DNA of 8,798 bases, from contig DASYQJ010000099.1 in the NCBI GenBank assembly GCA_036005605.1, positions 1-8,798 on the forward strand, given 5' to 3'. Below the pieces are notes generated by a model. It saw only the letters and a list, made by a program, of their open reading frames with translations. It had not been told where the DNA came from and did no database searches. A program made the position numbers and the translations under genes. Position 1 is the stretch's first letter. Each line of letters begins with the position of its first letter. Origin of the DNA: JALZAA01 sp036005605. Its GTDB lineage: Bacteria > Actinomycetota > Acidimicrobiia > IMCC26256 > JACDBD01. Below, piece after piece: positions 1 to 5,082 of the stretch.

Positions 1-1
1 G

Positions 2-994
2 TCTCGCCTGGCCCGCCGAATCGAGGAGACGAAGGTCTGGCGCGAGAGCGGGCACCGAAGCGCAGCGCACTGGGTGGCGGAGGCGACCGGCGCGACCGTG
101 GGTGCCGCGGCTCGGACGTTGGAGACGGCGCGGGCGCTCGAACAGTTGCCCGAAACAGAGGCCGCGTTCCGTTCCGGGCAACTCTCGGACGTGCAAGCGG
201 CAGAGATCACGTCGACCGCCGTGTCGGACCCGTCTGCGGAGGCTGCGCTCCTCGAGGCCGCCGGCTCGACGAGCGTGAAGGGTTTGCGCGATCGATGTCG
301 GGAGGTGCGGGCCGGCGCCGAGGCCGACGACCAGGCGTGGGCGCGTCGGCTGCATGCCGGTCGACGCGCGCATGAGTGGACCGATCCCGACGGCGTGTAC
401 CGCATCGAGGCGCGACTGGCGCCCGACGCCGGAGCCCGGTTCAGCTCGGCGTGGAAGGCGCACACCGACCGGATCTTCTGTGATGCCCGTCGCGCCGGAC
501 GGCGCGAACCCCACGCCGCATATGCCGCCGACGCGCTCGTGGCGTTGGCGAGCGAAGGCCCGTGCAAGCCCGTCGAGGTGCGCGTCACCGTCGACAGCGC
601 CGCGCTCTCCCGGGGGCACTCGAAGCGGGGGGAGCGCTGCGAGATCGATCGGGTCGGCCCGGTGCCGGTCACTACTGCGCGGGCGCTCCTCGACGACGCC
701 GCCGTGACGGTCATGACCCGAGCTGGCGACGACATCACGGCCGTGTCCCGCCCGACGCGCACGATCCCGACCAAGCTGCGTAAGGCGCTCGAAGCCCGCT
801 ACCCCGTGTGCGGAGCCCGGGGCTGCGCAAACGACCAGTTCCTCGAGATCGATCACATCGTCCCGGTCGCCGAGCACGGCTGCACCGAGATCGAGAACCT
901 GTGGCGACTCTGCTCCCACCACCACCGCCTCAAGACGTATGCCGGGTGGAGGGTCCTCGGCCAGAACGGCGATCGCGACCTCGTCCCGCCCTGA
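2..994 (+). CDS. DUF222 / HNH endonuclease domain protein (13E12-repeat type), 5' end cut by window
   Basis: The frame is open from base 2, so the gene begins upstream; the GTG at 74 lies inside conserved-looking DUF222 sequence (LARRIEETKVW upstream, then alanine-rich helices) and is not the start. The visible part is 330 residues. Residues 1 to about 240 (counted from base 2) resemble the helical DUF222 region. The C-terminus is an HNH nuclease module: C270-x4-C275, the EIDHI motif with D284-H285, N299 in the ENL segment, then C304 and H306-H308. The paired Cys residues should bind a structural zinc, and the His/Asn residues the catalytic metal. This family is abundant and multicopy in actinobacteria (for example the mycobacterial 13E12 repeats); its biological role is poorly known and mobility is suspected. 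All key HNH residues are present, so the domain looks intact. It lies 55 bases before ylxP with no clear terminator between. Family assignment is firm; function beyond putative DNA cleavage is inference. Confidence 0.9.
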   Translation, partial: SRLARRIEETKVWRESGHRSAAHWVAEATGATVGAAARTLETARALEQLPETEAAFRSGQLSDVQAAEITSTAVSDPSAEAALLEAAGSTSVKGLRDRCREVRAGAEADDQAWARRLHAGRRAHEWTDPDGVYRIEARLAPDAGARFSSAWKAHTDRIFCDARRAGRREPHAAYAADALVALASEGPCKPVEVRVTVDSAALSRGHSKRGERCEIDRVGPVPVTTARALLDDAAVTVMTRAGDDITAVSRPTRTIPTKLRKALEARYPVCGARGCANDQFLEIDHIVPVAEHGCTEIENLWRLCSHHHRLKTYAGWRVLGQNGDRDLVPP

Positions 995-1037
995 CCGCCC
1001 CCGCCTCCCTGACGCGCACCTTTCGACTCCGGCCCGC

Positions 1038-1049
1038 CACAATGGAGTT
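1038..1049 (+). promoter_or_regulatory. Weak candidate -10 element for a leaderless ylxP transcript
   Basis: CACAAT at 1038-1043 matches four of six positions of the TATAAT consensus and lies 6 bases before the GTG start at 1050. That is the distance at which transcription would begin on the start codon itself. No good -35 is seen at the right spacing (CTGACG at 1010-1015 is 22 bases away). The alternative ribosome-binding signal GGAG at 1044-1047 leaves only 2 bases before the GTG, which is too close for normal use. Leaderless mRNAs are common in actinobacteria. This is a suggestion only. Confidence 0.25.
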
Positions 1050-1346
1050 GTGCATGCTGCCGCCGTCTGCTTCGACCTCCACGTGCCGGAGAGCCGGTCG
1101 CTGAAGGCGAAGCGGGGCGCGGTGCGTCCGATCGTCGATGGGATCCGCCACAAGTACCGGCTGTCGGTGGCCGAGGTCGACCACCAGGACCAGTGGCAGC
1201 GGGCGGCCATCGCCGTCGCCGTGGTGGCGGAGAGTGACGGGCGGCTCCGGCAGGTGCTCGAGCAAGTCGAGCGTTACGTTGCGGGCGCCCCCGATGTCGA
1301 ACTGTTGGATGTCTCGACTGCCTACCTCGAGCCGGAGGACAGCTGA
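1050..1346 (+). CDS. ylxP: DUF503 family protein YlxP
   Basis: A 98-residue protein, the usual size for DUF503. It shows the family pattern: an N-terminal beta strand leading to DLHVPESRSLKAKR (residues 8-21), then SVAEVDHQDQWQRA and a hydrophobic VAVV strand. The GTG at 1050 is chosen because it gives the canonical short N-terminus; the open frame extends upstream to 939, but that part has no family character. The start has an unusually placed GGAG only 2 bases upstream. DUF503 proteins are typically encoded between infB and rbfA, and a role in ribosome biogenesis or translation is inferred from that context; no biochemical activity is established that I can rely on. The stop at 1344-1346 is one base before the rbfA start, so the two are almost certainly co-transcribed. 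infB is not upstream here; an HNH nuclease gene takes its place. Confidence 0.88.
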   Translation: MHAAAVCFDLHVPESRSLKAKRGAVRPIVDGIRHKYRLSVAEVDHQDQWQRAAIAVAVVAESDGRLRQVLEQVERYVAGAPDVELLDVSTAYLEPEDS

Positions 1347-1347
1347 C

Positions 1348-1722
1348 GTGGCGCGCCAGGGCCAACCGCCCCGCCGGTACCCGCGGACGGCGCGCGTCAA
1401 CGAGCTCGTCCTGGAGACGCTCGCCGAGGAGCTCGAGCGGCTGTCCGACCCGCGGCTGGGGTTCGTCACGCTCACCGGCGTCGAGGTCAGTCCCGATCTG
1501 CGGCAAGCGACCGTCTACTATTCGGTGCTCGGTCCGGCTGAGCAGCACGAGGTGACGTCGAAGGCGCTGCGTTCTGCCGGGTCGCATTTGCGAGCGGTGC
1601 TCGGTCACCAGGTTCGGCTCAAGTACCTGCCCCGGCTGTCCTTCCGTGAGGATCCCGCGATCACGACCGGACAGCGAGTCGAGGACATCATCCGTGAGCT
1701 CCACCGGCAGGAGGAGCAATGA
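1348..1722 (+). CDS. rbfA: Ribosome-binding factor A (RbfA)
   Basis: A 124-residue protein with the single KH-like fold of RbfA, a cytoplasmic factor that binds free 30S subunits and helps mature the 5' end of 16S rRNA, notably in cold adaptation. Diagnostic segments are RVNELVLETLAEELERL (helix 1, about residues 16-32), SDPRLGFVTLTGVEVSPDLRQATVY (about 33-57) and the C-terminal LKYLPRLSF...RVEDIIREL block. Length is normal for actinobacteria. The GTG start at 1348 has GGAGG at 1334-1338, nine bases upstream, and lies one base after the ylxP stop; an in-frame ATG at 1138 would only add a stretch overlapping ylxP. The 3' end overlaps the next start by four bases (ATGA at 1719-1722), a usual sign of translational coupling. 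Nothing odd is seen. Confidence 0.95.
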   Translation: MARQGQPPRRYPRTARVNELVLETLAEELERLSDPRLGFVTLTGVEVSPDLRQATVYYSVLGPAEQHEVTSKALRSAGSHLRAVLGHQVRLKYLPRLSFREDPAITTGQRVEDIIRELHRQEEQ

Positions 1723-2711
1723 CGCAGTCCAGCGCGACGGAGGTCGACCAGGCACTCGATCGTGCTGTTGACGCGATTCGCGGCGCGTCGGTCGTTGCGC
1801 TCGCGTGCCACGTCAGTCCGGACGGCGACGCGTTGGGGTCGATGCTCGGTCTGTTCCACGCCTTGCGCGGCTCCGGCACGGAGTGCGTCGCGTCGTTCCC
1901 GACCCCGTTCGTGGTGGCACCCCACTACCGCGAGCTTCCCGGCCTCGACCAGCTCACGCCCCCGCACGAGTTCCCCAGTGATCCCGCAGTCATGGTCACG
2001 TTCGACTGCGGCGCGCTGGGCCGGCTCGGCGACCTCGAGCCGTCGGCCAAGGCCGCGACCGAGCTGGTCGTCATCGACCACCACATCTCGAACGACCGTT
2101 ACGGCTCGATCAACGTGGTCGACCCGAACGCGGCCGCCAGCGGATCGCTCGTCTACCGGCTCGTTCGCATGCTCGGCCTGCCACTCAACCGCGACGCCGC
2201 GGTGTGCCTGTATGCCGCGCTCGTGTGCGACACGGGACGGTTCCAGTACGACACCACGACGCCCGCCGTGTTCAGCATGGCGCGCGAGCTCTTGCAGCAC
2301 GACGTCCCGGTCTCGCGACTGAGTCGCACCCTGTTCGAGGAGCACCGGTTCGCTTATCTCAAGCTTCTCGGCGACGCGCTGAGCCGCGCCCACCTCGTCC
2401 CCGAGCGGCGCTTCGTCTGGACCGCCGTCACCCAGAGCGACCTCGCCAAGCATCAGGTCACGATCGAAGAGGTAGAAGGCCTCATCGACATCCTGCGCCG
2501 CACGGCCGAGGCCGAGGTCACATGCGTCATCAAGGAAGAGGCCGACGGCACCGTCCGCGTGAGCCTCCGGTCCCTCGGCGAGGTCGACGTCCGCAGCATC
2601 GCCGAGTCCGAAGGCGGCGGCGGGCATCGGTTCGCGGCCGGCTTCAGCTCCGACGACGGCATCGACAGGGTCGTGGGGCGAATCGAGCACAAGCTTCCGC
2701 TTGCGCGCTGA
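1719..2711 (+). CDS. nrnA: DHH/DHHA1 phosphoesterase, NrnA-like oligoribonuclease / pAp phosphatase
   Basis: A 330-residue protein with two domains. The DHH domain (about 1-180) has the metal-binding motifs H31-x3-D35-G-D37 in CHVSPDGDALGS, D96 in VTFDCG, the signature D120-H121-H122 and D171 in ALVCDTGRF. The C-terminal DHHA1 domain (about 230-330) has GGGGH (299-303) followed by RFAAGF, the substrate-binding loop. Family members degrade 2-5-mer nanoRNAs and dephosphorylate pAp; the mycobacterial relative Rv2837c, also next to rbfA, acts on c-di-AMP/pApA. Which substrate matters here cannot be told from sequence. There is no membrane segment or CBS/PAS domain, so it is the short soluble form. 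The ATG is preceded by GGAGGAG (1710-1716) and overlaps the rbfA stop. The 3' end overlaps truB by 11 bases. The mycobacterial dinF neighbour is absent. Confidence 0.93.
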   Translation: MTQSSATEVDQALDRAVDAIRGASVVALACHVSPDGDALGSMLGLFHALRGSGTECVASFPTPFVVAPHYRELPGLDQLTPPHEFPSDPAVMVTFDCGALGRLGDLEPSAKAATELVVIDHHISNDRYGSINVVDPNAAASGSLVYRLVRMLGLPLNRDAAVCLYAALVCDTGRFQYDTTTPAVFSMARELLQHDVPVSRLSRTLFEEHRFAYLKLLGDALSRAHLVPERRFVWTAVTQSDLAKHQVTIEEVEGLIDILRRTAEAEVTCVIKEEADGTVRVSLRSLGEVDVRSIAESEGGGGHRFAAGFSSDDGIDRVVGRIEHKLPLAR

Positions 2712-3618
2712 CCGGCCCTTCGCGGCCACGAACGGCTTGGTCGTCGTCGACAAGCCCGCGGCATGGACGTCGCACGACGTGGTGGCAAAGCTGCGCAAGG
2801 TCTACCGGCAACGTCGGGTCGGGCACGCCGGGACGCTCGATCCCGACGCGACCGGCGTCCTGCTCGTCGGGCTCGGACGCGCGACGCGCCTGTTGCGCTT
2901 CCTCCAGGAGACCAGCAAGGGGTACCGGGGCACCATCGTGTTCGGTGTGTCGACGACGACCCTCGACGCGTCCGGCGAGGTCGTCGACCGGCGTCCGATG
3001 CCGATCGACCAGTCCGATTTCGAGGCGGTCGTGCCGGCGTTCCTCGGTGAGATCGAGCAGCTGCCGCCGATGGTGTCGGCCGTGAAGGTCGGCGGCCGGC
3101 GACTCCACGAGCTCGCCCGGCGAGGCGAGGAGGTCGAGCGCGCGCCCCGTCGCGTCCGCGTCGACCGGATCGACGTCGAAGCGTTCGAGCCCGGCCCGTA
3201 CCCAGCCGCCACCGTGCTGGTCGAGTGCAGCAGCGGCACGTACGTGCGGTCGCTGGCGGCCGACATCGGCGCGCGCCTCGGAGGCGTCGCGCATCTCAGC
3301 GAGCTCCGCCGCCTCCATATCGGTTCGTTCACGCTGGATGAGGCTCGTACGCTCGCCGACATCGAAAAGGATCCCGACGCCGCCGTGCTGACGCCCGCCG
3401 TTGCCATGCGCGACCTCGAGCAGGTCAGCATCGACGCCGAGCAAGCCCGCGCCGTCGCGCACGGTGTCACGTTCCCCGCCGCCGTGTTCGCCGGCGCGAA
3501 CGCCGGGCCGGGTCCGTTCGCGGTTCTCGGGCCCGACGGCGACCTGCTCGCGGTGTACGAGCGGCGCCGGGCCGCGGTCAAGCCGGCGGTTGTCCTCGCG
3601 CCGATCGAGGCGACCTGA
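2701..3618 (+). CDS. truB: tRNA pseudouridine(55) synthase TruB
   Basis: A 305-residue protein that converts U55 to pseudouridine in the T-loop of tRNAs. The catalytic aspartate is D47 in GHAGTLDPDATG, the strictly conserved active-site tyrosine is Y75 in SKGYRG, and the entry motif LVVVDKPAAWTSHDVV (13-28) is typical. PPMVSAVK replaces the common PPMYSALK, a substitution also usual in actinobacteria. CSSGTYVRSLAADIG contains the conserved arginine near the active site. The C-terminal segment after about 240 (HGVTFPAAVF...FAVLGPDGDLLAVYE) fits the small PUA-like domain. The start is a TTG at 2701, inside the last codons of nrnA and without a clear Shine-Dalgarno site; the next TTG (2737) would cut into the first conserved strand. 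Translation probably depends on ribosomes terminating at nrnA. It is followed after 3 bases by ribF, a common arrangement. Confidence 0.94.
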   Translation: MRADRPFAATNGLVVVDKPAAWTSHDVVAKLRKVYRQRRVGHAGTLDPDATGVLLVGLGRATRLLRFLQETSKGYRGTIVFGVSTTTLDASGEVVDRRPMPIDQSDFEAVVPAFLGEIEQLPPMVSAVKVGGRRLHELARRGEEVERAPRRVRVDRIDVEAFEPGPYPAATVLVECSSGTYVRSLAADIGARLGGVAHLSELRRLHIGSFTLDEARTLADIEKDPDAAVLTPAVAMRDLEQVSIDAEQARAVAHGVTFPAAVFAGANAGPGPFAVLGPDGDLLAVYERRRAAVKPAVVLAPIEAT

Positions 3619-3621
3619 CCC

Positions 3622-4581
3622 ATGCGCATCGTCACCGGCAGCGACGACGCGGCCCTGGCCGCGGCGCGGACGGCCGGTGCGGTCGTCACGATCGGCGCGT
3701 ACGACGGCGTGCACCTCGGTCACCAGGCCGTGCTGCGCCTCGTGCGCGAGCTCGCGGACGCGCGCGGGCTCGAGGCGGCGTTGGTCACGTTCGATCGCCA
3801 TCCCGCCGAAGTCGTCCGACCCGAGTCCGCGCCACGACTCCTGACGACGCTCGAGCAGCGCCTCGAGCTCCTCGACGCAACCGGCGATCTCGATCTGTGC
3901 TGGGTGCTCACGTTCGACGAGGCGCGCAGCAAGGAAGCGGCGGAAGACTTCGTGCGCGAGGTGCTCGTCGACGGGGTCGGCGCGCGGTTGGTGGTCGTCG
4001 GGGCCGACTTCCACTTCGGACACCGCCGGGGCGGCAACGTGCCGCTGCTCGAGCGCATGGGTGCCGAGCTCGGGTTCGAGGTGCTCGGCCTGGGCTTGGT
4101 CGCCGTCGAGGGCGAGGCCTCCGGCGTGCCGTACTCGTCCACCAGGATCCGTGAGCTGCTGGCCAAGGGCGACGTCGCCGAGGCAGCGCGGCTGCTGGGC
4201 CGGCCGCACGAGGTGCGCGGGGTCGTGGAGCGAGGCGACCAGCGCGGCGCCGAGCACCTCGGCATGCCGACCGCCAACCTCACCGTGCCGGAGCGGATCT
4301 GCCTCCCCGCCGACGGCGTCTACGCGGGGACGTTCGTCGCCGAAGACGAGGTCGAGCGCCCGGCCGCGATCTCGGTCGGGACGCGACCGACCTTCTACGA
4401 GGACGGCGACATCCTGGTCGAGGCGTACGTGCTCGACTTCGACGGCGATCTCTACGGGCAGCGGGTGAAGGTGCGCTTCCGTGAGTGGGTCCGTGGTCAG
4501 GAGCGGTTCGATTCCACCGAAGCACTCGTCGAGCAGATGAACGCCGACGTGGAAGCGACCCGCCGCATCTTGGGCGTCTGA
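3622..4581 (+). CDS. ribF: Bifunctional riboflavin kinase / FAD synthetase (RibF)
   Basis: A 319-residue cytoplasmic enzyme that phosphorylates riboflavin to FMN and adenylylates FMN to FAD. The N-terminal nucleotidyltransferase domain (about 1-185) has GAYDGVHLGHQ with H31 and H34 of the HxGH motif, VTFDRHP, VVGADFHFGHRRGGN and SSTRIRELL. The C-terminal riboflavin kinase domain (about 190-315) has RGVVERGDQRG, LGMPTANL, GVYAG and GTRPTF, the loops that hold ATP and flavin. Both active domains look complete and total length is normal. The ATG at 3622 lies 3 bases after the truB stop, with a modest GAGG at 3607-3610. No FMN riboswitch is seen, as expected for a gene inside an operon. The last codons (Leu-Gly) contain the putative -35 of the rpsO promoter. 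Confidence 0.95.
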   Translation: MRIVTGSDDAALAAARTAGAVVTIGAYDGVHLGHQAVLRLVRELADARGLEAALVTFDRHPAEVVRPESAPRLLTTLEQRLELLDATGDLDLCWVLTFDEARSKEAAEDFVREVLVDGVGARLVVVGADFHFGHRRGGNVPLLERMGAELGFEVLGLGLVAVEGEASGVPYSSTRIRELLAKGDVAEAARLLGRPHEVRGVVERGDQRGAEHLGMPTANLTVPERICLPADGVYAGTFVAEDEVERPAAISVGTRPTFYEDGDILVEAYVLDFDGDLYGQRVKVRFREWVRGQERFDSTEALVEQMNADVEATRRILGV

Positions 4582-4597
4582 GGCACCGTGGTATCCT
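4570..4597 (+). promoter_or_regulatory. Candidate housekeeping-sigma promoter for rpsO
   Basis: TTGGGC (4570-4575) and TATCCT (4592-4597) are separated by 16 bases. The -10 matches four of six consensus positions, including the first T-A-T and the last T; the -35 keeps the TTG core. The -35 lies in the final codons of ribF. Predicted initiation is near 4603-4605, exactly where a perfect hairpin begins. A separate promoter for rpsO within a truB-ribF-rpsO cluster would be normal. Confidence 0.5.
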
Positions 4598-4602
4598 GAG
4601 GG

Positions 4603-4659
4603 GTGCGTCAGCACCTGCTGACGCGTTCCCACATTCAGCACGAAGACCGAAACTTCTGC
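4603..4659 (+). promoter_or_regulatory. Structured rpsO leader with perfect 5' hairpin and alternative pairing; possible S15 autoregulatory element
   Basis: GCGTCAGCA (4605-4613) and TGCTGACGC (4616-4624) are perfect reverse complements; as RNA this gives an 8-bp stem with an ACCU loop at the predicted 5' end of the mRNA. TCAGCA occurs twice, in the left arm (4608-4613) and again at 4635-4640. Both copies can pair with TGCTGA (4616-4621), so two mutually exclusive folds are possible. A small stem GAAG (4642-4645)/CTTC (4653-4656) ends 3 bases before the rpsO ATG. There is no uridine run, so it is not a standard terminator. S15 is known to repress its own mRNA through varied leader structures in several phyla; applying that here is inference from position and structure. 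Confidence 0.45.
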
Positions 4660-4917
4660 ATGCCCGACACCACGGCCACGATCGCCGAGCACCGCCTCCA
4701 CGAGACCGACACCGGCTCGACGGAGGTTCAGGTGGCGCTGCTCACTGAGCGGATCAACCACCTCACCGAGCACCTGAAGGTCCACGCGAAGGACCATCAC
4801 TCGCGCCGGGGACTGCTCGTGCTCGTCGGCCGCCGGCGCCGGTTGCTCGACTACCTCCGACGCAACGACGTCGAGCGGTACCGAGCGCTCATCGCGAAGC
4901 TCGGCCTCCGCCGCTGA
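4660..4917 (+). CDS. rpsO: 30S ribosomal protein S15
   Basis: An 85-residue, all-helical primary 16S rRNA-binding protein of the 30S platform; it binds the three-way junction of the central domain and organises S6, S18, S11 and S21. Conserved blocks are HETDTGSTEVQVALLTERINHLTEHL (14-39), KDHHSRRGLL (44-53) and GRRRRLLDYL, ending in the typical KLGLRR. The N-terminus is about four residues shorter than the usual 89-residue form. The ATG at 4660 is chosen because an in-frame GTG at 4603 would add 19 residues unlike S15 and would translate the hairpin. No good Shine-Dalgarno site lies 5-10 bases upstream; GAAG at 4642-4645 is distant. That suits a gene with controlled initiation, but is not proof. 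It lies 78 bases after ribF and 165 bases before pnp, the widely conserved rpsO-pnp order. Confidence 0.95.
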   Translation: MPDTTATIAEHRLHETDTGSTEVQVALLTERINHLTEHLKVHAKDHHSRRGLLVLVGRRRRLLDYLRRNDVERYRALIAKLGLRR

Positions 4918-4922
4918 GCCAT

Positions 4923-4941
4923 CCGGCGCCGAAGGCGCCGG
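4923..4941 (+). terminator. Perfect 8-bp GC hairpin after rpsO (terminator-like or 3'-end stabiliser)
   Basis: CCGGCGCC (4923-4930) and GGCGCCGG (4934-4941) pair perfectly around a GAA loop, starting 5 bases after the rpsO stop codon. No T-run follows (the next bases are GAGGGAAAG), so it departs from the classical intrinsic terminator. It could be a U-less actinobacterial terminator, a partial terminator between rpsO and pnp, or a 3' end that blocks exonucleases such as PNPase. Confidence 0.5.
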
Positions 4942-4976
4942 GGAGGGAAAGAGGACACGCAGGGGCAGTCGGTTGT

Positions 4977-5020
4977 CAGTTGCCACGGCCCGGGCCTGAT
5001 CGTCCGGACGGTGACCACTG
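4977..5020 (+). promoter_or_regulatory. Possible three-way-junction structure in the pnp leader
   Basis: CAGTTGCCAC (4977-4986) pairs with GTGACCACTG (5011-5020) at eight of ten positions. The 24 bases inside hold two consecutive perfect 10-base palindromes, GGCCCGGGCC (4987-4996) and CGTCCGGACG (5001-5010), joined by TGAT. As RNA each palindrome can form a 3-bp hairpin with the same CCGG loop, giving a compact three-way junction. The palindromes could instead act as DNA sites or dimerise. A TTGTCA at 4973-4978 could be a -35 (weak -10 CCTGAT at 4995-5000), so the region may overlap a pnp promoter. The pairings are read directly; the role is unknown. Confidence 0.35.
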
Positions 5021-5047
5021 GGAACCGGGGCCTCTCGCACGAATTTG

Positions 5048-5075
5048 ATCTGCTGTAAGAGCAGATAGAGAGGAG
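5048..5075 (+). promoter_or_regulatory. Stem-loop directly upstream of the pnp ribosome-binding site
   Basis: ATCTGCT (5048-5054) and AGCAGAT (5060-5066) form a perfect 7-bp stem with a GTAAG loop. It ends 3 bases before GAGGAG (5070-5075), a strong Shine-Dalgarno site 7 bases from the pnp ATG at 5083. Hairpins in this position commonly affect translation or act as nuclease entry sites; E. coli pnp is autoregulated through cleavage of a leader stem-loop. Similar control here is inference. Confidence 0.5.
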
Positions 5076-5082
5076 CGCGTCC

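Noticed and set aside
74..76. GTG at 74 as the start of the HNH gene
   Set aside because: The frame is open to the window edge and residues before 74 fit the DUF222 domain, so the true start is upstream.
1138..1347. ATG at 1138 as an earlier rbfA start
   Set aside because: The extra 70 residues overlap ylxP out of frame and have no RbfA similarity; GTG 1348 has a well-placed GGAGG.
4603..4659. GTG at 4603 as an extended, possibly leaderless rpsO start
   Set aside because: The added 19 residues do not resemble S15 N-termini and the hairpin would then be coding; the ATG at 4660 gives a near-canonical protein. N-terminal proteomics could settle it.
5020..5046. GGGAAC at 5020-5025 as an ECF-sigma -35 element for pnp
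   Set aside because: No GTT or GTC -10 core lies 16-17 bases downstream.
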